From NCBI GenBank assembly GCA_029856685.1, contig JAHKKZ010000006.1, positions 1 to 41,463 on the forward strand: a stretch of 41,463 nt of DNA. The letters run 5' to 3'. Positions 26,648-35,961 of this stretch are shown here, in pieces. The position numbers and the translations under genes are program-made. This DNA comes from Candidatus Njordarchaeota archaeon (GTDB lineage: Archaea; Asgardarchaeota; Njordarchaeia; Njordarchaeales; Panguiarchaeaceae). The notes under the pieces were generated by a model. It did not search any database and was not told the DNA's origin. It saw only the letters and a program-made list of their open reading frames with translations. Each line of letters opens with the position of its first letter. The first letter of the stretch is position 1.

Positions 26648-28435
26648 TCATCCACTCACAACATACTTGTTTAGCTTCGGTGGGCGGTCTATTGGCTTTT
26701 TTCTGAGCACTCCTAGCCGTAGCGCTAGATGTTGTAGCGGTATCGTATAGAGAATAGGTATAAATATGTCGTGTATCCTTGGAACCCGAATAACAAAGCC
26801 TGTAAACTTCTCTGCAAATGGATCCGATTCGTCAGTTATAATCAACATATCGACAAATTCTCCCACCTCACTTATCAGATCATATGTATCCTCTCGCGCC
26901 TCCAAATCTTGGGGAATAAGAAATACTATTGGGTAACCTAGCTTAACAAAAGTTTTTGTTCCATGCCTAAATTCTCCTGCGTCTAACCCTTCGGCATGTA
27001 TATGTGCAACTTCTTTAAGCTTAAGAGCGCCCTCCGCGGCTATTGAAAAGCTAGCACCTCTACCAAGAACAAAAGCATCATCAAAACCATAAATTTTCGA
27101 TGCGTATCTATCTATGACCTCTCTACATCTCTCCATGGTTTTCCTAGCCAACAATGGTAATTTCTCAAATTCTTCCTCCAGCTTTTTCTTCTCATTTTCT
27201 GGAAGATTTGAAAGTTCAACTGCCAATCTTGCAAATGTTGTGAGTTGCCCTATAAAAGTTTTTGTTGCGGGAACAGCCACTTCTATTCCAGCTGCTATAT
27301 GCAAATACACATTCGAGGCATACATCAGGGGAGTTCCTAAGCGATTTATAACGCCAATTATTATCGCGCCTTTCATTCTCGACTTTGTGACAGCTCGCAT
27401 AACATCCTGTGTTTTCCCACTTTGAGAATTAGCTATTATCGTATCTCCTGGACGAACCTTATGCAGATGAAAGTATATAAATTCAGTAGCATTTTGAACT
27501 ATGGGCTGTATTTCTGATAGTTCATTAATAATGTAGCCTCCATAGAGAGCTGAGTTATAGGACGATCCAGAACCTATCATAAAAATTTTGTCTGAGCGCT
27601 TTATGAGCTTTGTAATCATCGCAATATATTTTCTAGGCTGGGCATATCTCTGCGCCGTTATGATAAGAGGTATTTCTGACATCTCTCGTTCCATATGATA
27701 ATCAAATCCTCCCACAATTTTTCCAAGCCTTATCTTCGGCTTGATGAGTTCACCGTGTATTATACTTATCTTTGTATCATCTATCTTAATTGCACCATCC
27801 GTTATTTTTAGTGGCTCTAGGTTGTTTTTAAGTAGAATATCCGGCTCTGAGGAGACAACTATGAGCTCTTCGTCCATTCCGACATACTCTGCTAGGCCCT
27901 TAGTAAGAACATATTTAATGTTAGTTTCTTTGTCATAGAGTATTAGCGAAAATACGCCCTTAAAGGTTTCATATATTCTGCATAGTTCCTCATCGATATT
28001 CTTCGAATTATTTCGAGTATTTTCTTCTATTATATGCACTAGAAGTTCTGATATGTCTTTCCCTCTCAATATGTGACCCGATCGTAACAATTTAAGACGA
28101 AGAGAAGCGGGGTTCTCGAGTATTCCCCGTGCAACTAATATTAATCTTCCCGCGCAATCGAGAAAGGGAGGAGTATTAGGTATCGCAGGACGCCCATAGA
28201 TCGCATATCTACATATCCCAATAGCGAGACTTGCTTCACCTACATTCTCTAACTCAAGAATTCTCGCGACATTTAAACTTTTCCATACTTTTGTGTTAGA
28301 ATCAAAGTCCACCGCCAGACCGAAACTCTCATCGCCATATATGTATAGCGTCTTAAAACATTCTCTAATAATCTTCGATACTACATTCTTCTCTGTTGAG
28401 CTCGATACTAAGAAAATCCCCCCATAACCTACCAT
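26648..28435 (-). CDS. GlmS paralogue with a dead glutaminase domain
   Basis: The protein aligns end to end with GlmS but begins MVGYGGIF where GlmS has MCGIAAII, so the catalytic Cys is Val. Other glutamine-site motifs are lost too (RWATHG becomes RYAIYG, HNGIIDN becomes ARGILEN). The two SIS domains are kept: IGSGSSYNSALYGGY, SQSGKTQDVMRA, GRGASFSIAAEGALKLKEVAHIHAE, GEFRHGTKTF and a C-terminal Lys (LNKYVV). It should therefore act on a sugar phosphate without glutamine, for example as a glucosamine-6-phosphate deaminase/isomerase as in archaeal GlmD, or regulate GlmS. ATG 28435 follows AGGGG by 8 nt, 14 nt after the glmS stop. The pair is an operon. Confidence 0.85.
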   Translation of the reverse strand: MVGYGGIFLVSSSTEKNVVSKIIRECFKTLYIYGDESFGLAVDFDSNTKVWKSLNVARILELENVGEASLAIGICRYAIYGRPAIPNTPPFLDCAGRLILVARGILENPASLRLKLLRSGHILRGKDISELLVHIIEENTRNNSKNIDEELCRIYETFKGVFSLILYDKETNIKYVLTKGLAEYVGMDEELIVVSSEPDILLKNNLEPLKITDGAIKIDDTKISIIHGELIKPKIRLGKIVGGFDYHMEREMSEIPLIITAQRYAQPRKYIAMITKLIKRSDKIFMIGSGSSYNSALYGGYIINELSEIQPIVQNATEFIYFHLHKVRPGDTIIANSQSGKTQDVMRAVTKSRMKGAIIIGVINRLGTPLMYASNVYLHIAAGIEVAVPATKTFIGQLTTFARLAVELSNLPENEKKKLEEEFEKLPLLARKTMERCREVIDRYASKIYGFDDAFVLGRGASFSIAAEGALKLKEVAHIHAEGLDAGEFRHGTKTFVKLGYPIVFLIPQDLEAREDTYDLISEVGEFVDMLIITDESDPFAEKFTGFVIRVPRIHDIFIPILYTIPLQHLALRLGVLRKKPIDRPPKLNKYVVSG

Positions 28436-28449
28436 TTTCAAGCCCCTTG

Positions 28450-30258
28450 CTACTTCACAGTAACCGATTTAGCTAAGTTTCTTGGTTTATCTGGATCATA
28501 TCCCCTCTTCACGGCTACATGATATGCTAGTAGCTGCAGTGGAACAACATATAGTATCGGCATTACTTCTTCATGCATATGGGGGATCTCCACTATGTGG
28601 TCAGAAAGCTCGGATGCTTTCTGGTCGCCTTCTGGTAGCAACGATATTATCATCGCACCTCTACTCTTCATTTCCTGGATTCCAGCTATCATAGCATCAT
28701 AGTTCTTATCGTTAAGTATAATCTCAATCACAGGGAACCCCTTCTCTATTAGGGCTATTGGACCATGTTTGGATTCACCAGCTGGGTAGGATTCGCTATG
28801 GATATACGCTATTTCCTTTAGCTTTAACGATCCCTCAAGAGCTATCGGGTATCCAAGGCCGCGTCCGAGAAAGAAAGCATCGGTCTTCGTTTTCATCCAT
28901 TCAGCTATTAACATTGCTTTTTCATCAAAATGCTTCATCTTCTCAGAGAGAACTCTTGGAACCATCGACAGAGACTTCATCTGCTCTTCATAATCCACAC
29001 CCTGTGCATCGAGTATCACCTTTAATATCACTATAAAGCTTGCTATTTGTGTTGAGAACGTCTTTGTCGCCGCTACGCCTATCTCTGGTCCTGCTCCCAT
29101 GACAATGGATTTGTCGCTAATCATTCTCAGCGTGCTCCCCATGTTGTTCACCAGACTGATTATTTTTGCGCCTCGTTTCTTGGCAATTTTAACGGCTTGT
29201 ATTGTATCAAAAGTCTCTCCAGATTGAGACACAGCAAAAACAATATCATTCCGATCGACCACGTGTCCAGCAATATCCTCAAACTCAGAAGCTATCACAG
29301 CCATTGTTCTTAATCCCCATCTCGCGTATAAGTATTGTGCGTATAGAGAGGAATAATACGAAGAACCTGCACCAACAATGTAGATGAAGTCTGCGTTTAG
29401 AATATCATCAACAATCCCCTCTGCTTTATGGAGCACCGACATTATTGTTCTTTGTATCGCGTCTGGTTGCTCATAGATCTCTTTTAGCATGAAAAAGGGA
29501 AACTCTCCCTTCTGAGCTTGATCGGGGTCCCATGGAACTTCTATCGGTTCAGGCATGCCCAGGTCGGGATTTATCACATTCTCTATATATATTTCATTTC
29601 GCGACACAAAACCTATATCACCATCCCTCAAAATTAATGCTTTCTTTGTCCATTCTAAGAACGCTGGGATATCGCTAGCAACATATATTTCGCTATTCCC
29701 GACACCGATCATCAGGGGTTGTCCATTCCTAGCAAAAAATATTTTGTCCCCATCATGACGAGTCAGAATCACAAGAGCATATGTCCCTCTTAGCTTTCTT
29801 ATCGCCATTTTTATTGCTTCTAAGAAGCTTTTCCCTTGAGAATAGTAATGCTCTATTAAGTGTGATATCACCTCCGTATCCGTCTCGGATCGAAAAATAT
29901 GGCCCTTACGCTCTAGTTCTTCTCGGAGTTCCATGAAATTGTCTATTATACCATTATGAACAACCGCAATATCACCACTGCAATCTAGATGGGGATGCGC
30001 ATTAGTATCACTGACAGCACCATGCGTCGCCCAACGAGTATGAGCTATACCGATATCGGATGTCTGCTTGAGAATTCCCGATTTTTTAACAAAGTTGTCT
30101 ATTGTTCCTTTAGCCTTTGCTACAACTAAAGATGTCCCATCGAGGAAGGCAAAGCCGCAGGAATCATAGCCTCTATATTCGAGATTTTTAAGCATTCTTA
30201 CAAGCTTAGGAATGACATTACGAAAATTTTTTGAAATGATAGCTGCTATCCCACACAT
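28450..30258 (-). CDS. glmS: Glutamine:fructose-6-phosphate aminotransferase (isomerizing)
   Basis: Mature Cys1 follows the start Met directly (MCGIAAII), which fixes the start at ATG 30258, although an in-frame upstream start at 30282 exists. Glutaminase motifs: TRWATHGAVSDTNAHPH, HNGIIDN, SETDTEVI. The isomerase part has GAGSSYYSSLYAQY, SQSGETFDTI, GRGLGYPIALEGSLKLKEIAYIH, AGESKHGPIALIE and the C-terminal LAKSVTVK. About 602 residues, the normal size. It makes glucosamine-6-phosphate from fructose-6-phosphate and glutamine, the first step to UDP-GlcNAc and surface glycans. First gene of an operon with its paralogue, divergent from the Zn-ribbon gene. Confidence 0.96.
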   Translation of the reverse strand: MCGIAAIISKNFRNVIPKLVRMLKNLEYRGYDSCGFAFLDGTSLVVAKAKGTIDNFVKKSGILKQTSDIGIAHTRWATHGAVSDTNAHPHLDCSGDIAVVHNGIIDNFMELREELERKGHIFRSETDTEVISHLIEHYYSQGKSFLEAIKMAIRKLRGTYALVILTRHDGDKIFFARNGQPLMIGVGNSEIYVASDIPAFLEWTKKALILRDGDIGFVSRNEIYIENVINPDLGMPEPIEVPWDPDQAQKGEFPFFMLKEIYEQPDAIQRTIMSVLHKAEGIVDDILNADFIYIVGAGSSYYSSLYAQYLYARWGLRTMAVIASEFEDIAGHVVDRNDIVFAVSQSGETFDTIQAVKIAKKRGAKIISLVNNMGSTLRMISDKSIVMGAGPEIGVAATKTFSTQIASFIVILKVILDAQGVDYEEQMKSLSMVPRVLSEKMKHFDEKAMLIAEWMKTKTDAFFLGRGLGYPIALEGSLKLKEIAYIHSESYPAGESKHGPIALIEKGFPVIEIILNDKNYDAMIAGIQEMKSRGAMIISLLPEGDQKASELSDHIVEIPHMHEEVMPILYVVPLQLLAYHVAVKRGYDPDKPRNLAKSVTVK

Positions 30259-30308
30259 AACGGTTTCAGCCTCAACCTGCATGAAGATAATTAGATTAGA
30301 GTATCAAG

Positions 30309-30317
30309 ATTTAAATG
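30309..30317 (-). promoter_or_regulatory. TATA box of the glmS operon
   Basis: The minus strand reads CATTTAAATC here. A start site about 25 nt downstream (near 30288) would leave a leader of about 30 nt before ATG 30258, with room for the GAGG ribosome site. Confidence 0.5.
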
Positions 30318-30373
30318 AGCAGTTATCATATGCGGATTTCGGCTAGGAACTAAAGCATTATTCCTAACATACT

Positions 30374-30383
30374 ATTTAAATTT
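30374..30383 (+). promoter_or_regulatory. TATA box of the Zn-ribbon / deoxyhypusine synthase operon
   Basis: ATTTAAATTT on the plus strand lies about 50 nt upstream of GTG 30431. A start near 30402 leaves a leader that contains the GGTGAAG ribosome site. Confidence 0.5.
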
Positions 30384-30430
30384 GGCAAAAATAGATGATT
30401 AGGAAAAAATGTTGGGGTAGGTGAAGATTA

Positions 30431-30697
30431 GTGAGAGTAAAATCAGAATTAATTTTGAGGCTACTCTCTGAACAAAAATTATTGCCAATCGAAGAGAACG
30501 CAAGAAAATCAATAAAGGATCTGCCGCTTAAACCTATTAGGTGTAGTAGTTGTAACAGATTCATTGACTATACAGAGGAGGGAAATGTCGTATTCTTATG
30601 CCCAGTATGTAAAGAGTCTGTTATAGTACGATGTAGAAAATGCCGACAGATTGGAAGACGTGTCAAATGCCCGACCTGCGGGACGGAATTTCCATGA
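30431..30697 (+). CDS. Archaeal Zn-ribbon protein (COG2888-like, predicted translation-linked RNA binder)
   Basis: Eight cysteines form four pairs: CSSC, CPVC, CRKC and CPTC, with the order and spacing of the COG2888 family (IRCSSCNRFI, VVFLCPVCKESVIVRCRKC, VKCPTCGTEF). Two zinc sites are expected. The family is about 60 residues; here GTG 30431, 6 nt after GGTGAAG, adds a 35-residue N-terminal tail (MRVKSELILRLLSEQK), so the start could lie further in. It precedes deoxyhypusine synthase, which supports a translation role. Confidence 0.8.
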   Translation: MRVKSELILRLLSEQKLLPIEENARKSIKDLPLKPIRCSSCNRFIDYTEEGNVVFLCPVCKESVIVRCRKCRQIGRRVKCPTCGTEFP

Positions 30698-30734
30698 AGA
30701 CATCATAGAAGCCGAAAATAATAGTGATATGGAG

Positions 30735-31721
30735 ATGGATAAATTTATTTCCAGATTAGACCGTGTTGAGGATCTCAAGCTCCATAGGGATATAACCGTA
30801 AGAGAACTCATTGAGAAGCTGTATATAGCTTCTGGGTTTACAGCACGAAAATTAGCTATTGCTGCCAGAATACTTGAAAAAATGTTGAGAGATAAAGATT
30901 GTGTCAACTTGTTATCGTTTCCAGCGGCAATAATCGCGACAGGTATTAGAGGGGTTTTCGTGGAACTTATTAGAAAAGGTTATTTTGATGTAATAATAAC
31001 GACCTGCGGGACGATAGATCATGACTTGGCACGTAGTTTTAGGGAGTACTATCATGGCTGGTTCGAAGCTAATGACAGACTCCTTCACAGAAGGAATATT
31101 CATAGAATAGGGAACATTTTTGTTCCTGTCAGTAACTACGGCTTGATTATTGAAGAAAAAACAAAGATTTTTCTTGAGGAGCTATGGAACGAAGGTATCA
31201 AATCATTATCAACAAGAGAGCTACTATGGAGACTCGCAGAGAAAATTATTGACAAAAGCCCAAGACGCGAACAAAGTCTTATTTGGTGGGCATGGAAAAA
31301 AAGAATTCCTATATACGTTCCAGGAATAACTGACGGTGCTTTTGGATTTCAACTCTTCCTCTTCTCTCAAGACCATGATTTTAATGTTAATGTGTTACTG
31401 GATGAAAAGGAACTCTCTGACATTATCTGGTCATCAAAGAAACTAGGAGGCCTAATCGTTGGTGGTGGAATCTCAAAACACCACCTAATCTGGTGGGCCC
31501 AATTCGCAGGGGGCCTACACTATGCGGTGTACCTCACTACCGCTGTGGAACATGATGGTTCATTAAGTGGTGCGCGTCCAAGGGAAGCCATATCGTGGGG
31601 GAAGATTTCTGAGAAGGCAAAAAAAGTGGTTGTTGAAGGAGACGCAACAATAACACTACCACTCCTAACAGCCTATTTGATGGGTAAGATAGAAGAAAGA
31701 AAAAACAGAATCTTTTTCTAA
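30735..31721 (+). CDS. dys: Deoxyhypusine synthase
   Basis: Transfers the aminobutyl group of spermidine to a lysine of archaeal aIF5A using NAD. Motifs: VIITTCGTIDHDLARSF, GNIFVPVSNYG, IPIYVPGITDGAFGFQ, GGGISKHHLIWWAQFAGGLHYAVYLTTAVEHDGSLSGARPREAISWGKI, which contains the catalytic Lys (WGKI). The track of reading frame is open from 30651, inside the Zn-ribbon gene, but GTGAT at 30724-30728 favours ATG 30735 (6 nt spacing) or 30729. About 329 residues, normal for archaeal DHS. Second gene of the operon with the Zn-ribbon gene. Confidence 0.94.
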   Translation: MDKFISRLDRVEDLKLHRDITVRELIEKLYIASGFTARKLAIAARILEKMLRDKDCVNLLSFPAAIIATGIRGVFVELIRKGYFDVIITTCGTIDHDLARSFREYYHGWFEANDRLLHRRNIHRIGNIFVPVSNYGLIIEEKTKIFLEELWNEGIKSLSTRELLWRLAEKIIDKSPRREQSLIWWAWKKRIPIYVPGITDGAFGFQLFLFSQDHDFNVNVLLDEKELSDIIWSSKKLGGLIVGGGISKHHLIWWAQFAGGLHYAVYLTTAVEHDGSLSGARPREAISWGKISEKAKKVVVEGDATITLPLLTAYLMGKIEERKNRIFF

Positions 31722-31773
31722 ATATTTCAGGAGCTAAATTCTTTATTTCGAATAATACTCCTAGGTGGGGTTC

Positions 31774-32865
31774 ATGGGAGGAAAATTAAGGCTATTCACA
31801 GCTGGCCCCGTAGCATGCTTTCCTGAAGTTCTCCAAGTGATGAGTAGTCAGATGTTTAGTCATCGTAGCCAGGAATATATGGAGCTCCATATGGAAACTG
31901 TGAGGCTACTTATGGAATTCTTAGATACAAAACAAACAGTTCTACTCTTCCCAAGCTCCGGTACTGGGCTTATGGAAGCATCGATAAGAAACGCAGTATC
32001 GCCGGGAGGAAAAGTTTTAGTTACTATCATCGGAGCTTTCGGCAAAAGATACGCTAAGGTAGTCGAATCTAACGGTAGGAAAGCGATAAGACTTACATTC
32101 AGACCCGGAGAACCAGTTGATGAGGAGAAATTAAAATCAATTTTAGATGAAGACCCTGAGATAGAAGCTGTCACAATAACTCATAATGAAACCTCTACTG
32201 GCGTTCTAAACAATCTTCCACGTCTTGCACAGATAATAAAGAAGTATGATAAGCTTATATTTGTTGATGCGGTAAGCTCTTGTGGAGCAACAGAAATAAA
32301 ATTCGATGAATGGAAAATCGATTTTTTGTTTACTAGTTCCCAAAAGGCACTAGGAATACCGCCTGGACTAGCGTTTGCAGCTGTTAGTGATAGAGTTCTA
32401 GAAATCGCTGAGAAAATACCCAATCGTGGTTATTACTTCGATTTACTACTCTATGTTAGATACCAAGAGGAGAAAAAAGGCACCCCCACGACGCCTCCTA
32501 TACCTCAGATAATGGGGCTAAACGTGATGCTCAAAAAAATAAGAAAAATTGGAAAGAGAGCATGGTTTGAGATGTATCGAAGAAGAGCTGAAAAAATAAG
32601 GAAAGGGGTCGGGGATCTCGGTCTTAGGATATTGGCTAAGAAAGGCTATGAGAGCCCCACAATAACAGTAGTTCTCACACCAGAGGGAATAGGACCAAAA
32701 GTTTATGAAATGATGCGTGAGAGAGGCTTTGAACTTGCAAAAGGCTATGGCGAACTCAAAAATCGTAGCTTCAGAATCGGGCATATGGGCTACATAACTG
32801 ATAGAGATATCGAGGAAATGTTCAACTCGCTTAGAGAAGTCCTACATGAGCTAAGACTCCTATAA
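31774..32865 (+). CDS. Class V aminotransferase (alanine-glyoxylate / serine-pyruvate / phosphoserine type)
   Basis: Fold-type I PLP enzyme: FTAGPVACFPEVLQVMSSQMFSHRS at the N-terminus, VLLFPSSGTGLMEA, VTITHNETSTGVLNNL, FVDAVSSCGATEIKFDEWKIDFLFTSSQKALG with the PLP lysine. 363 residues from ATG 31774, which is 6 nt after GGTG. In Methanocaldococcus a class V enzyme of this type serves as phosphoserine aminotransferase; here a SerA-like dehydrogenase and a SerK-like kinase lie within 7 kb, so a role in serine metabolism is plausible. Serine-glyoxylate or alanine-glyoxylate activity is also possible. It follows DHS by 52 nt. Confidence 0.88.
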   Translation: MGGKLRLFTAGPVACFPEVLQVMSSQMFSHRSQEYMELHMETVRLLMEFLDTKQTVLLFPSSGTGLMEASIRNAVSPGGKVLVTIIGAFGKRYAKVVESNGRKAIRLTFRPGEPVDEEKLKSILDEDPEIEAVTITHNETSTGVLNNLPRLAQIIKKYDKLIFVDAVSSCGATEIKFDEWKIDFLFTSSQKALGIPPGLAFAAVSDRVLEIAEKIPNRGYYFDLLLYVRYQEEKKGTPTTPPIPQIMGLNVMLKKIRKIGKRAWFEMYRRRAEKIRKGVGDLGLRILAKKGYESPTITVVLTPEGIGPKVYEMMRERGFELAKGYGELKNRSFRIGHMGYITDRDIEEMFNSLREVLHELRLL

Positions 32866-32987
32866 GTACTAGGAACCGAAAACAAATAATTGAGAAAAAC
32901 AATGAAAAGTGGTCTGAATGAAAAACATGCTCCTCCATGTTTTAAAGAATTTTCTTTTTTAGTGTTAGTCAAAAGAGTGCTTTGAAG

Positions 32988-33722
32988 ATGGAGCTTGTAG
33001 CAATACTCATATACCTCTTCGTTCTACTCCTACCTTTACTGGTACTCCTAGTGCCATTCGTTCTTGCGTGGTGGAGAGGAGCTAAAAGTATCCAGAGGAT
33101 TCATAGACTTTATAGACGGGCATTAGGAATCACTATATCAAGGCTTTTCAACATAAATATAGAATACTCAGTTGTAGGCCCTCTGGAAGCTACTTTTGAG
33201 GGAAAAAACGGTTTGGGAGTTGTAGGCAAAGTATTTTTAGCTGATCGCCGAGCCTATGCATATTACTTCATAAAGGTATTCAAGGAGATTAACGACGGTG
33301 TAATCTTGGAATTAATGACGCAGAGACCACCCGGTTGTTCTATGTTAATAATTTCACGGGAAAGACGTAAGCTATTAGAGAAAGCTTTAGGCTACGCCGA
33401 AGAGTTAGAGACTATAGACATACCTTACCTAAGCGAGTTTTTAGTGATGACAGACAACATATTGGCTGCCCAACGAATATTCGATGCATTTATAGTGCGG
33501 GAGCTGGCTAACCTAAGAAAATATCTTGCATATATCATAATAGATTACTCTTCCCCCCAACTCGAGATATTCTTCGAGATTAATGACAAAAAATATGCAG
33601 AACTCATACCACGGATATTAACACTGACAAAACGTATAGTTGACGACGCGCTTAGGATACCCCCTCGGAAGTCAAAGTTAGAAGTCATGAAAATGCTTAA
33701 AAAAGCGCTTAAAGCAAAATGA
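32988..33722 (+). CDS. Uncharacterised protein with one N-terminal membrane helix
   Basis: Residues 3-27 are a long hydrophobic helix (AILIYLFVLLLPLLVLLVPFVLAWW), followed by a basic cytoplasmic stretch (RRALG) and a mixed alpha/beta domain to residue 244. The C-terminus is strongly basic (KSKLEVMKMLKKALKAK). No family recognised. ATG 32988 is the probable start. A T-rich stretch at 32950-32960 just upstream could end the aminotransferase transcript. It converges closely (11 nt) on the coiled-coil gene. Confidence 0.7.
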   Translation: MELVAILIYLFVLLLPLLVLLVPFVLAWWRGAKSIQRIHRLYRRALGITISRLFNINIEYSVVGPLEATFEGKNGLGVVGKVFLADRRAYAYYFIKVFKEINDGVILELMTQRPPGCSMLIISRERRKLLEKALGYAEELETIDIPYLSEFLVMTDNILAAQRIFDAFIVRELANLRKYLAYIIIDYSSPQLEIFFEINDKKYAELIPRILTLTKRIVDDALRIPPRKSKLEVMKMLKKALKAK

Positions 33723-33733
33723 ATGTGCAAGCT

Positions 33734-34897
33734 CTAGCCAGAATATCCCAATTCTTCAGCAACTTTTTTGGCTAATTCCTGTGGACTTGTAGACACAATC
33801 TTTTCGAAAATATCCTCGGTCAGGAAACCAAAGTTTATTAAGAATTGCAGGTCTGGCATTTCAAGCTCTCCTCGCTCAATTTTTGATTTGATCTCTGTGA
33901 GCCTCTTTAAAACAGCTTGTTTAAATTCTTCTTCGGCTCTGAATTGCCTCATTTGATATTTGAGTCTTCTAAGTTTGCTGAGAGTCTTTGATATTCTATA
34001 TCTTAGATCTCTAAGGCGATCGAGCATTTCTTTGATAGCCTCCAATTTCTTTGCGTATTTTTGTACCTCCATGTGATGCTCATCAGCCTTAGATTTATAG
34101 AAATCCCTCTCTTTTCTTAGCTCTCGGATCTCGCTTCTAATCTTATTAAGCTCCTGTACATAGATAACCAAGGCTTTTCTGAGCGCACCTATCGAGTCTC
34201 TAAGACGCTCTCGTTCACGCTTAAGTTTGTTTAGTTCTCTCCATTTCGCCTCTTTTTCCTTAAAGCTTCTAAGTTGCTCCGAAAGCTCCTTTATTTTAGC
34301 GACTAATTTTTCTTCCAGATCGGGTGGTATGTTAAATCTCTCCAGTACCATCTCGTACTTCCTTATCTGACTACGTATTTTTCTCTCTTTTCTAAGACTA
34401 AACCCTTCTATTTCCTTCTGCAATGTTTCCAGTTTATTGCTTATCTCCTTCAGTGCTTGCCTATAGGTATTTAATTCTTGCTTTTTCTCATCAACATATC
34501 GTTGAAGCTCATTGCGCTTCTCAATGAACTCCCTGATTTTAGCCGCAAGTTCTCTGACTTTAGCATTAAAATCATCTCTTTTAGCTCTTTCTTCTCTAAG
34601 TTTTGAGAGAACCTCATCTCTAAGTGCTATAATTTTGCTGAATATTTCTTCGATTTTCTTCTGTTTTTCGCGTAGTTCCTCCATGACTTCATCGTGCGGT
34701 ATGTCTAATAGTGCTTCTGGTTCACCTTCTAAGGCCCTTTTTGCCTCTTCAGAGAGAGCCAATGCTTCATCGAGATCTGCTCCCATGGCTTCGAAAATTT
34801 CTCCTACATCGATTTCTGTAACTTCCTGAGCGGTAGTAGATTGTTCTCTGCTATCTGCCTCTTTTGTTTCGCTGCCAGATATTTCTTGAGAATTCAT
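33734..34897 (-). CDS. Archaeal coiled-coil protein (COG1340-like)
   Basis: After a short acidic N-terminus (residues 1-70), residues about 75-340 are an almost unbroken charged coiled coil (LREKQKKIEEIFSKIIALRDEVLSKL and on, heptads of Leu/Ile with Lys/Glu). The C-terminal 45 residues (LPDLQFLINFGFLTEDIFEKIV type) are a small helical cap. This is the build of the COG1340 family of archaeal coiled-coil proteins of unknown role. ATG 34897 follows GGTGA by 5 nt; the upstream GTG lies in that site. It has its own TATA box at 34963-34970. Confidence 0.82.
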   Translation of the reverse strand: MNSQEISGSETKEADSREQSTTAQEVTEIDVGEIFEAMGADLDEALALSEEAKRALEGEPEALLDIPHDEVMEELREKQKKIEEIFSKIIALRDEVLSKLREERAKRDDFNAKVRELAAKIREFIEKRNELQRYVDEKKQELNTYRQALKEISNKLETLQKEIEGFSLRKERKIRSQIRKYEMVLERFNIPPDLEEKLVAKIKELSEQLRSFKEKEAKWRELNKLKRERERLRDSIGALRKALVIYVQELNKIRSEIRELRKERDFYKSKADEHHMEVQKYAKKLEAIKEMLDRLRDLRYRISKTLSKLRRLKYQMRQFRAEEEFKQAVLKRLTEIKSKIERGELEMPDLQFLINFGFLTEDIFEKIVSTSPQELAKKVAEELGYSG

Positions 34898-34962
34898 TCC
34901 ATTCACCGAGATTTTTTACTGCAGCTAAAGAGATTCATAGAACACATCAACACAAATAACAA

Positions 34963-34970
34963 TTTATAAA
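34963..34970 (-). promoter_or_regulatory. TATA box of the coiled-coil gene
   Basis: TTTATAAA, a consensus archaeal TATA box, lies 66 nt upstream of ATG 34897 in the 87-nt gap after the upstream gene. A start near 34941 gives a leader of about 44 nt. The site is palindromic; only the minus direction leads to a gene start. Confidence 0.55.
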
Positions 34971-34984
34971 TCATTCTATCAATA

Positions 34985-35950
34985 CTACTGCTTTGCGAAC
35001 TTTGTTAAGTTCAATATTATGTTTTTAAGTAGCCTCTTGCTTATAATTTTTCTTCTCCCACTAAGTAGATATAGTAGTAAGAGTAGATCGCTCCTGTCAG
35101 CATATTCACTATTAGGTCTTAGCTCCAATAAAATATTTCTCACAACCTCATGTAGATGTATTTTTCTAGCTGAGGCCCCATCAATCATATATACTTCCTC
35201 ATTCCCTATCTTACTTAGAAGCCTGCTCAGATCAGCTTTCTTCACTGAACCTTGCAGATTTTTTAGCGTCTTTATTAGAAGAAATACAACTTTTCGAAGT
35301 CCTATTATTAAAGGTATTGATGGGGTCGCCCTATTCTCGCTTAGACCTATCCTTATAAGTCCGCGGGACTCCAAACTCTTCATAGATCTCAAAACGTCTT
35401 TATAGTCCATGTTGAGAGCCCAATTACACAGCTCGATCACCGATTCGATATCGCTCCTACTCCTAAGCATGTAGAGAGCCAGTGCTACCATAAGCTCATT
35501 TCTAGATAGACCAAGCCTATCAATATATGACTTAAGCTCGGAGATACATGTGTTTTGCTTCAAAGAAACATTTATCTGGTCTATTAGCAATTTGGAGTCT
35601 TTCTTACTGCTCTCTGGAGTGCCAAAGAAAATGCTTAGAAGCGCACTTAGTATCGTTATCCACGCTAATATCTTCATATCTACTCCTTTACGCTTAGCTT
35701 TTCTGCATATCTTATTTTGAACACGCACAGAAAATCGTCCCGATACACTCTCTATAATTCTCTCAACAAGTTTAACAACATCTTGTCTGTCCCTCCTTAG
35801 AAGGATAGCAACTTTTCTTCTCTCTGGAACCGTTTTAAAGAATATTATCTCCTTCGGAAAATCCATTTTTAGCTTATAAAGATCTCTCTCTAAGCTGGAC
35901 ACGAAACCTACTGGGAATCTATCAAAAATGTATATAAGCATCTGAGGCAA
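34985..35950 (-). CDS. Uncharacterised protein with a central membrane helix and winged-helix-like region
   Basis: The N-terminal 90 residues are alpha/beta (MLIYIFDRFPVGF, KVAILLRRDRQDVVKLVERI), then one hydrophobic helix (about 93-109, KILAWITILSALLSIFFG). A helical region with an HTH-like part follows (LGLSRNELMVALALYMLRS, DVLRSMKSLESRGLIRIG) and a basic C-terminus. This would be a membrane-tethered regulator or adaptor; that is inference. The TTG start at 35950 fits the GGTGGGGG site 4-8 nt upstream better than ATG 35941. It follows the SerK-like gene by 11 nt. Confidence 0.7.
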   Translation of the reverse strand: MPQMLIYIFDRFPVGFVSSLERDLYKLKMDFPKEIIFFKTVPERRKVAILLRRDRQDVVKLVERIIESVSGRFSVRVQNKICRKAKRKGVDMKILAWITILSALLSIFFGTPESSKKDSKLLIDQINVSLKQNTCISELKSYIDRLGLSRNELMVALALYMLRSRSDIESVIELCNWALNMDYKDVLRSMKSLESRGLIRIGLSENRATPSIPLIIGLRKVVFLLIKTLKNLQGSVKKADLSRLLSKIGNEEVYMIDGASARKIHLHEVVRNILLELRPNSEYADRSDLLLLLYLLSGRRKIISKRLLKNIILNLTKFAKQ

Positions 35951-35961
35951 TTAACCCCCAC

